Positions 14,285 to 19,263 of a stretch of DNA of 19,263 nucleotides are shown piece after piece. This stretch comes from an uncultured Flavobacteriaceae bacterium. GTDB lineage: Bacteria; Bacteroidota; Bacteroidia; Flavobacteriales; Flavobacteriaceae. The stretch spans positions 1 to 19,263 of the forward strand of contig CAJWNW010000025.1 of assembly GCA_913044085.1 (NCBI GenBank). Direction: 5' to 3'. Under the pieces are notes generated by a model. That model ran no database searches. It was not told the origin of the DNA and saw only the letters and a list, made by a program, of their open reading frames with translations. The position numbers were made by a program, and so were the translations under genes. The first letter of the stretch is position 1, and every line of letters starts with the position of its first letter.

Positions 14285-14376
14285 AAATTGGTTAATTTTG
14301 AAAAAGCACCCTCTCAGGGTGCTTTTTTTATGGCTTCATTTAAAAAAAATCTTTTAAATTTGGTTTTTTAATTAAA
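14285..14376 (+). repeat. Intergenic terminator-promoter module, copy 2
   Basis: About 92 bp and the same in order and mostly in sequence as 12168-12255: AAATTGG, TTAATTTTGAAAAA, the AGCACCC/GGGTGCT terminator, an A-rich stretch, then TTTTAAATTTGGTTTTTT and AATTAAA. The -7 candidate TAAATTTG is at 14355-14362, 18 bp before the ATG of the TPR-like gene. Confidence 0.6.
14305..14329 (+). terminator. Intrinsic terminator of the zinc-ribbon gene
   Basis: AGCACCCT (14305-14312) pairs with AGGGTGCT (14316-14323) around CTC, followed by seven T (14323-14329). The stem is nearly identical to that after amtB. Confidence 0.88.
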
Positions 14377-14380
14377 GATT

Positions 14381-15079
14381 ATGAAAATTAAACTTCTTTA
14401 CGTTTGTTTGCTTTACTCCTTTCACTTGTGTGTTGCACAAACCGATTCAGACTTTATCGACCACTACAAAATGTATTATGCACAAATGCAAAAACAAGGG
14501 GATGTTCAAGGCATTATAAATGCGATGACACATCTCTTGGTTTTAGAGCCCAATGTCGCCAGAAAGGACACGCTTGCAGCTTACTACATGAATGAAGGAA
14601 AATATTTACAGGCATTGAACCTTTTGGGGATTGAAAAAGACACATTAGATAGTAATATGGCATTAGAAGTTAAGGCTGTCTCTTTAAAGTCATTAAATGA
14701 GCCCGCTCGCGCACTTGAGCAGTATGAGCTGTTGTTTAGACGTTTACCCACTGCGAGTTTGGCTTATGAGTTGGCAGATTTAAAAATATCAACTAATGAT
14801 ATTATAGGCGCCAACCTAAACATCACCTATGGTATTGCGAACAGCACGGAGCAGATGATGAAGCCTTATTACGAAACTCAAACACCTTATCAAGTACCCC
14901 TTAAGGTTGGATTTATGTATTTAAAGGCCATTGCTAAATTCAGAGAAAATCCGGAGACAAATCACGAGGCCGCAATTGAATTATTAGATGCGACTTTGGC
15001 TGTAGTTCCTAATTTTAATTTAGCAACTTTGGCTAAAAATGCCATTGCTAGTCAAAAACCCGAAACCGTTATAGATTAA
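14381..15079 (+). CDS. Exported TPR-like protein of unknown function
   Basis: 232 residues. The signal peptide MKIKLLYVCLLYSFHLCVAQ ends in the typical flavobacterial VAQ-T cleavage context. The mature part is alpha-helical and reads like degenerate tetratricopeptide repeats: around 60-85 (TLAAYYMNEGKYLQALNLLG), 92-115 (ALEVKAVSLKSLNEPARALEQYELL) and 190-215 (AAIELLDATLAVVPNFNLATLA). TPR arrays bind other proteins; no enzymatic motif is visible. It is probably periplasmic. It is a single gene between its own promoter in the duplicated module and a bidirectional terminator. I recall similar flavobacterial proteins as hypothetical, so function is unknown. Confidence 0.85.
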   Translation: MKIKLLYVCLLYSFHLCVAQTDSDFIDHYKMYYAQMQKQGDVQGIINAMTHLLVLEPNVARKDTLAAYYMNEGKYLQALNLLGIEKDTLDSNMALEVKAVSLKSLNEPARALEQYELLFRRLPTASLAYELADLKISTNDIIGANLNITYGIANSTEQMMKPYYETQTPYQVPLKVGFMYLKAIAKFRENPETNHEAAIELLDATLAVVPNFNLATLAKNAIASQKPETVID

Positions 15080-15095
15080 GATATTATGTCTCTTT

Positions 15096-15124
15096 AAAAA
15101 AAACCACAGTTTTGTGGTTTTTTT
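15096..15124. terminator. Bidirectional intrinsic terminator between the TPR-like gene and the T9SS protein gene
   Basis: A run of A, then ACCACA (15103-15108) pairs with TGTGGT (15113-15118) around GTTT, followed by T to 15124. The symmetry suits both converging genes. Confidence 0.85.
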
Positions 15125-15166
15125 GTTTTAATCACATATTAATTCTTAATTCAATAAAAGTTATAT

Positions 15167-18100
15167 TTATTTCAAAAGAATTTTTTTGGTCATGTGCATA
15201 TTATTGGATTCTATTTCTAGAAGGTAAATACCTTCTGAGAATTCACTCAAATTTAGTTTGTAATTTGAGTTTTCGTTCGAGTCTTTAAATAATAGCTTTG
15301 TTGTGATGTCACGAACGTATATGTTATACCTGCCAATATTGTTTAAACGGATGTTAAAAATACTTGATGAAGGGTTCGGATATACTACTAATTTTATTAA
15401 ATTTTCATCATTGGTACTTAATGTCGTTCCATCAATTACAAAATCATCAACTACAACTCCTTCATCAGTAACATATTGGTCTGTGTGTAAAACGAACCTA
15501 AAAATAACATTTTCATTGTTTGCGAGTTCCGTTAAATCATACGCGTATTCTGTCAAATTAAGATTCGTTCCTGTCCACTGCGCACCAATACAGTTATAGC
15601 AATCGTTGTTAAGACCATCTCCAGAAAATCTTGAGCTGTTGTACCAATTTAAATCGTCTGCACTCCCTAAGACATTCCAGTTTTGGCCTAAATCTGTTGA
15701 GTACTGCATGTATAGTAAGTCCCAATCAAATTCGATTTCGAAAGCCATTTTGAATTTTAAAACAGGGTCTTGAATCGAGCTCAAATCAAAGCAAGGTGAG
15801 TAAAGAAAGCTTTTAGTATTGTTTGAATAATCCCCATCTAGGTTGGTGGCATAAGCTTTTACTCCCGAAAATGTAGAGTTTAATTGACTTCCAGCAGGTA
15901 CTCCACGTTCCCAAAGATCGCCAGAGTCTGCTGTAACTAATAAATCGTCGTTTTCTGATTCGAATGTGTAAACAGTCTGAGTTTCTCCAGGTTTATTAGC
16001 TCTTATAAAAGTGTTTTTACTATTGTTGGTGGCATAGGCGTCGTTTTCTATGTCAACACTCACAGAAAGGATTTGTGTTCCAAATGCGATGTTTAAATTC
16101 CCTATGTCTATCACTTCCTGACCCAGAGAACCAATAGAGCCATTCCATGTCTGAAATACAGTCGGTTCGTTGTCAATGTTATAAGATATTTCAATTTGCG
16201 TAATTAAGTTTTGACCGTTGTTTTTTACAATAATTTGGGGATTAATGTTACCACAGGAAATAGCATCGTTTGATGGGCTTTGTATAGCTAATAATTTGAT
16301 GTCATTTTCAGCCAATGCAGTGCTTCCCATAGTACTTCTCCATACACCTCTACCATAAGTTGAGGCAATAATTTGATTTTCAGGAACATTAATACTTAAA
16401 TCTGTTACTGATGTATTAGGAAGGTTGTTTTCAAAAATGAACCAATCATTTGTATTGTCATCGTACCGGAAAACCCCTAAACTTGTACCTAAATACAAGA
16501 CGTTTTGTGGTGTATCTGGTTGGTGTTTTATAACATTTTTTACCACTGGGGGCAAGTTTCCAGAAATATCTGAAAAAGAACTCCCTTGATTTACTGATTG
16601 ATATACTTTACCTGAACTGCCACGGGTGGTTACATATAAGACATTATTGTCATTATTATTAACCTCAATTGAAGTTAAATTATTTGGGAAACTCCCAAGG
16701 TTTGTAAAATTCACCCCGTGATCTGAGCTCTTGTATAAAACTTCATTAGTGGCTACATAAATGATATCACTATTAATTGGATCTAATTCAATTACATCTA
16801 TGTTGGTCCCAAAGCTTGACGATATAGGAGTAAAATTGTTATTTTCAAATTGATATAAACGGTCATAACCAGCGAAAACTTCACTTTCGCTGTTAATATT
16901 GAGTGGAGTTATCCAATTTCCATCAGTTGGTCCACTGTATCCTGTTGTATTAGACATTCCAGAATTTTCATTTACAAAAAGGGTTTGTCCCAATTGCATA
17001 AATCCATAATAAAGATTATCATCATTGGGATCAATAACACTTTCCATACCATCTCCACCGTGGTAACTATTCCATTGATTAAAGTAAGCAAACCCACCAT
17101 TGTCTTGGGTACCCCCAGCAATTTTATTCGCATTTTGCTTTGAAACGGAAACTCTATAAAATTGCCCAATGGCCATATTTGCTGTCATATCAGAAAATGT
17201 AGTCCCTTGGTTGGAGGATTTAAAAAAACCACCATCTGAGCCGACATAAAGTTCATTGTTGTAAAATTTTAAGAAATGAATATCAGCATGAGTATAAGTT
17301 TCATTTCTTGAAAACCATTCATTTAATTTCACAAAACTATCACCTCCATCATTAGATTTCCATATGTTTAATACACCAGAATAAAGTTCATTTTCGTTGG
17401 TATCTGAAACGGCAAAAGCCAAGTCGTACCATGCTTGAGAGCTTTCATATATGTCTGTTGTGTTGTTCATTTTCACGAAAGTGTTACCCTCATCGAAGGA
17501 CTTATACAGGCCTTCAAACTCATAGCTGTTTGTACTAGCTAATATGTAAACTAAACTATTGTTTGCTTTAGTTACATCCATCACCATTCGGGCTGAATTT
17601 CGAGGTAAACCAAAGCTGCTACTTGTAAAGCTATCACCGCCATCTGTAGATTTAAAAAAACTAGAGTCCGTAATGGCATAAATAGTTGAAGAATCATCTG
17701 GTTTTTGTTTTACGCCCTGAAAAGCCCCGCTTTGAGACAAACTCCAAGTAATACCACCATTATTGGTTTTAAATAATCCATCGTTTGTAGCAGCCCATAA
17801 AATGTTAGGGTTTGATTGGTTCATTTCAAGCTCATAAATTCTGCTTGGCGAATTGTTTGGATTCATTGCTGTTTGAGTCCATGTATAACCACCATTAAAA
17901 GACTTCCAGATACCAACGCTGTAGGAATCTCCTGCATCATCATCACCAGTTGCAATGTAAATAATCTGGGGGTTACTGTGGTCAATTGCAATGCTAGACA
18001 CACCAATCTGTGGTAGCATATCTGACAATGCAGCATAAGTAAGACCTGCGTCGGTGGATTTCCAAATACCACCAGAAGGGGTCCCAACATATACAATGTC

Positions 18101-18538
18101 AGGGTTTGTTGGATGTGGAGTAATGCAATTGACACGACCGAGGTTCAAATAGGAAGTGGATCGGTTTAGAAAATCCGTTGGACCAACAGAAATCCAGTTA
18201 CTTTCATCTGTAGCGAATTGTGTTGAGATTCTCATTTGGGAAGAACCTTTCTTTTTTAACCAAGCATCCCAAAGTTGTTGACTTGAAGGTAAATAACCGT
18301 TTTCATCTACGAAATTTTGCCAGTAGGCCTCCCACCTTTTGAATGGCTTGTAACCACTACCTTTAGCATTTTTATCCCGGGTTTCCCAATATGCGTTTCC
18401 AGCATAAACAATATCTTCAAAAAGAATCTTCTTATCAATTGGAACCTCTAAATTTTTAATCCAAGGCGCATTGGAGTTAATCTGTGCAAAGGATATCGAA
18501 CCTGTTGTGAGAATAAGAAATTTTATAAAGAGTTTCAA
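15167..18538 (-). CDS. Large secreted BNR/sortilin-like beta-propeller protein with T9SS type A sorting domain
   Basis: 1123 residues. Signal peptide at 1-18 (IKFLILTTGSISFAQ). Residues about 140-735 contain nine BNR/Asp-box-like motifs of the form K-S-x-[DN]-x-G-x-[ST]-[FW], at about 157, 209, 253, 294, 343, 391, 436, 599 and 645 (for example GIWKSTDAGLTY, GLFKTNNGGITW), forming one or two beta-propellers of the sortilin/VPS10 or glycosidase-like type. About 745-845 looks like a CARDB-type Ig-like domain, and 855-1036 a MAM/jelly-roll-like domain with Cys980 and Cys983. The C-terminal 75-80 residues (VYPNPSSSIFNI to the final KKILLK) are a type A sorting domain recognised by the type IX secretion system. 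No catalytic residues are evident; adhesion or polymer binding at the surface is an inference. It follows the putative lipoprotein gene by 8 bp, so the two are co-transcribed. Confidence 0.93.
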   Translation of the reverse strand: MKLFIKFLILTTGSISFAQINSNAPWIKNLEVPIDKKILFEDIVYAGNAYWETRDKNAKGSGYKPFKRWEAYWQNFVDENGYLPSSQQLWDAWLKKKGSSQMRISTQFATDESNWISVGPTDFLNRSTSYLNLGRVNCITPHPTNPDIVYVGTPSGGIWKSTDAGLTYAALSDMLPQIGVSSIAIDHSNPQIIYIATGDDDAGDSYSVGIWKSFNGGYTWTQTAMNPNNSPSRIYELEMNQSNPNILWAATNDGLFKTNNGGITWSLSQSGAFQGVKQKPDDSSTIYAITDSSFFKSTDGGDSFTSSSFGLPRNSARMVMDVTKANNSLVYILASTNSYEFEGLYKSFDEGNTFVKMNNTTDIYESSQAWYDLAFAVSDTNENELYSGVLNIWKSNDGGDSFVKLNEWFSRNETYTHADIHFLKFYNNELYVGSDGGFFKSSNQGTTFSDMTANMAIGQFYRVSVSKQNANKIAGGTQDNGGFAYFNQWNSYHGGDGMESVIDPNDDNLYYGFMQLGQTLFVNENSGMSNTTGYSGPTDGNWITPLNINSESEVFAGYDRLYQFENNNFTPISSSFGTNIDVIELDPINSDIIYVATNEVLYKSSDHGVNFTNLGSFPNNLTSIEVNNNDNNVLYVTTRGSSGKVYQSVNQGSSFSDISGNLPPVVKNVIKHQPDTPQNVLYLGTSLGVFRYDDNTNDWFIFENNLPNTSVTDLSINVPENQIIASTYGRGVWRSTMGSTALAENDIKLLAIQSPSNDAISCGNINPQIIVKNNGQNLITQIEISYNIDNEPTVFQTWNGSIGSLGQEVIDIGNLNIAFGTQILSVSVDIENDAYATNNSKNTFIRANKPGETQTVYTFESENDDLLVTADSGDLWERGVPAGSQLNSTFSGVKAYATNLDGDYSNNTKSFLYSPCFDLSSIQDPVLKFKMAFEIEFDWDLLYMQYSTDLGQNWNVLGSADDLNWYNSSRFSGDGLNNDCYNCIGAQWTGTNLNLTEYAYDLTELANNENVIFRFVLHTDQYVTDEGVVVDDFVIDGTTLSTNDENLIKLVVYPNPSSSIFNIRLNNIGRYNIYVRDITTKLLFKDSNENSNYKLNLSEFSEGIYLLEIESNNMHMTKKILLK

Positions 18539-18546
18539 ATTAGTAA

Positions 18547-19074
18547 TTATTTAGTGATTAATTGTACGGATTTTTCGTGCGTTTTGTTGATTTGGTGAAT
18601 GAAAATATTGTAAGCGCGAAGGGTATTATTTTTGATTTCTTTGATTTGTTTGGAACTTTTTGGGTATTTTGAGGAAGCTTTATAGAATTTGTAGGCATTT
18701 GTCTCTAAAACTTTGATGCGCGCCAAAATGTTGTTTGAATTTAATGAATTGGGGATATCAACCTCAAGATTATTAAAAAGTTGCTTAATATCATTTTTTT
18801 GTAGTTCGAAAATAGATGGAGTATTCAATTCCATTTTTTTAACTTCATTTTTCAAGACAGAGAAGCCATTCCAGTTCTCAATAATTTTTAGAGTTGGTGT
18901 ATTCACTTCTTGTAAGGATACTGTTTTTAAATCAAGGTCTTTTGCAAACTCTGAAGAATTCATAACATCAACAGTGATTGCATCTTGCTTGTTTTTACTG
19001 TATGTATCGCATTGGATTGAAAATGTGATAAATAATGTATGAGCGAATAAAGTCAACAATTGTCTCAACGTCAA
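18547..19074 (-). CDS. Putative lipoprotein of unknown function, first gene of the T9SS protein unit
   Basis: 175 residues from a TTG start at 19072-19074; an in-frame stop lies eight codons upstream and there is no ATG before residue 38. TTG codons at 19066-19068 and 19057-19059 are alternatives. The N-terminus is hydrophobic and ends in FSIQC, so Cys22 may be the lipidated residue. The mature part is charged and helical, with the block SSEFAKDLDLKTVSLQEVNTP and a Lys-rich second half (about 125-170) likely to be a helical bundle. I recall related flavobacterial proteins as hypothetical. Its stop lies 8 bp before the secreted beta-propeller gene, so a partnership at the cell envelope is plausible but unproven. 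Confidence 0.75.
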   Translation of the reverse strand: MTLRQLLTLFAHTLFITFSIQCDTYSKNKQDAITVDVMNSSEFAKDLDLKTVSLQEVNTPTLKIIENWNGFSVLKNEVKKMELNTPSIFELQKNDIKQLFNNLEVDIPNSLNSNNILARIKVLETNAYKFYKASSKYPKSSKQIKEIKNNTLRAYNIFIHQINKTHEKSVQLITK

Positions 19075-19181
19075 TAATAATTTGAGGGTACGTTATATTC
19101 ATACAAATATGAGCAATTAATAGATTAATTTTCTATAAATAATTGTTAATTTTTAAAACCTAAACACTAAAAGCGCTCAAT

Positions 19182-19206
19182 AAAAAACCCATTATGACGA
19201 ATGGGT
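19182..19206 (-). terminator. Intrinsic terminator of the tRNA-Phe gene
   Basis: On the minus strand ACCCATT (19200-19206) pairs with AATGGGT (19187-19193) around a 6-base loop, followed by a T-run (19182-19187). It lies 6 bp past the tRNA 3' end. Confidence 0.85.
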
Positions 19207-19211
19207 ATTTG

Positions 19212-19263
19212 TGGTACCTCCAGGAATCGAACCAGGGACACACGGATTTTCAGTCCGTTGCTC
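19212..19263 (-). tRNA. tRNA-Phe (anticodon GAA), 3' part only
   Basis: The minus strand shows the 3' half of a tRNA: the anticodon stem ACGGA/TCCGT around the loop CTGAAAA, with anticodon GAA (phenylalanine); the T-arm with loop TTCGATT (stem CCTGG/CCTGG with a central T-T mismatch); and the acceptor strand AGGTACC with discriminator A. CCA is not encoded. The acceptor 5' strand and D-arm lie beyond base 19263. Confidence 0.93.

Overview
The window is a chromosomal segment of a member of the Flavobacteriaceae (phylum Bacteroidota). This rests on the AT-rich composition, the type IX secretion (T9SS) C-terminal sorting domain, promoter-like TAnnTTTG (-7) motifs in place of sigma70 -10 boxes, the weak Shine-Dalgarno sequences, and the protein families (DUF456, S66 carboxypeptidase next to metG with a decayed yraN, a small zinc-ribbon protein divergent from a short ssb). 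No phage, plasmid, insertion sequence or CRISPR array was recognised.

Layout. 1-2083 (-): an exported M1-family metallopeptidase whose C-terminus lies outside the window. 2170-2667 (-): a DUF456 membrane protein, divergent from mfd (2840-6184, +), the transcription-repair coupling factor, which seems to start at TTG. Convergent with mfd is a 50-codon remnant of yraN (UPF0102), then an S66 LD-carboxypeptidase (6453-7466, -), divergent from metG (7559-9610, +). A 948-bp spacer follows. It holds possible debris of an older gene, a strongly structured candidate non-coding RNA with its own intrinsic terminator (about 10030-10279), and two identically built inverted repeats (ACCC-N11-GGGT, 53 bp apart). 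Then come glnK/glnB (PII) and amtB as a nitrogen operon, a LacI-family regulator, a tail-less short SSB on the opposite strand, a divergent zinc-ribbon protein with an array of 10-bp repeats in the shared promoter region, and an exported TPR-like protein. The last part on the minus strand is a two-gene unit (putative lipoprotein, then a 1123-residue BNR beta-propeller protein with a T9SS sorting domain) and the 3' half of a tRNA-Phe gene.

How the parts relate. PII and AmtB form the classical ammonium uptake and sensing pair, and the twin inverted repeats are the obvious candidates for its control. The LacI gene and the TPR-like gene are each preceded by nearly the same roughly 90-bp terminator-plus-promoter module, a direct repeat about 2.1 kb apart that brackets lacI, ssb and the zinc-ribbon gene. 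The other genes are mainly core housekeeping genes (mfd, metG, tRNA-Phe) or envelope and secreted proteins.

The items most worth following up are the structured RNA upstream of glnK, the helically phased operators, the ssb/zinc-ribbon repeat array, and the duplicated intergenic module. All functions are inferred from reading the sequence; no database search was run.
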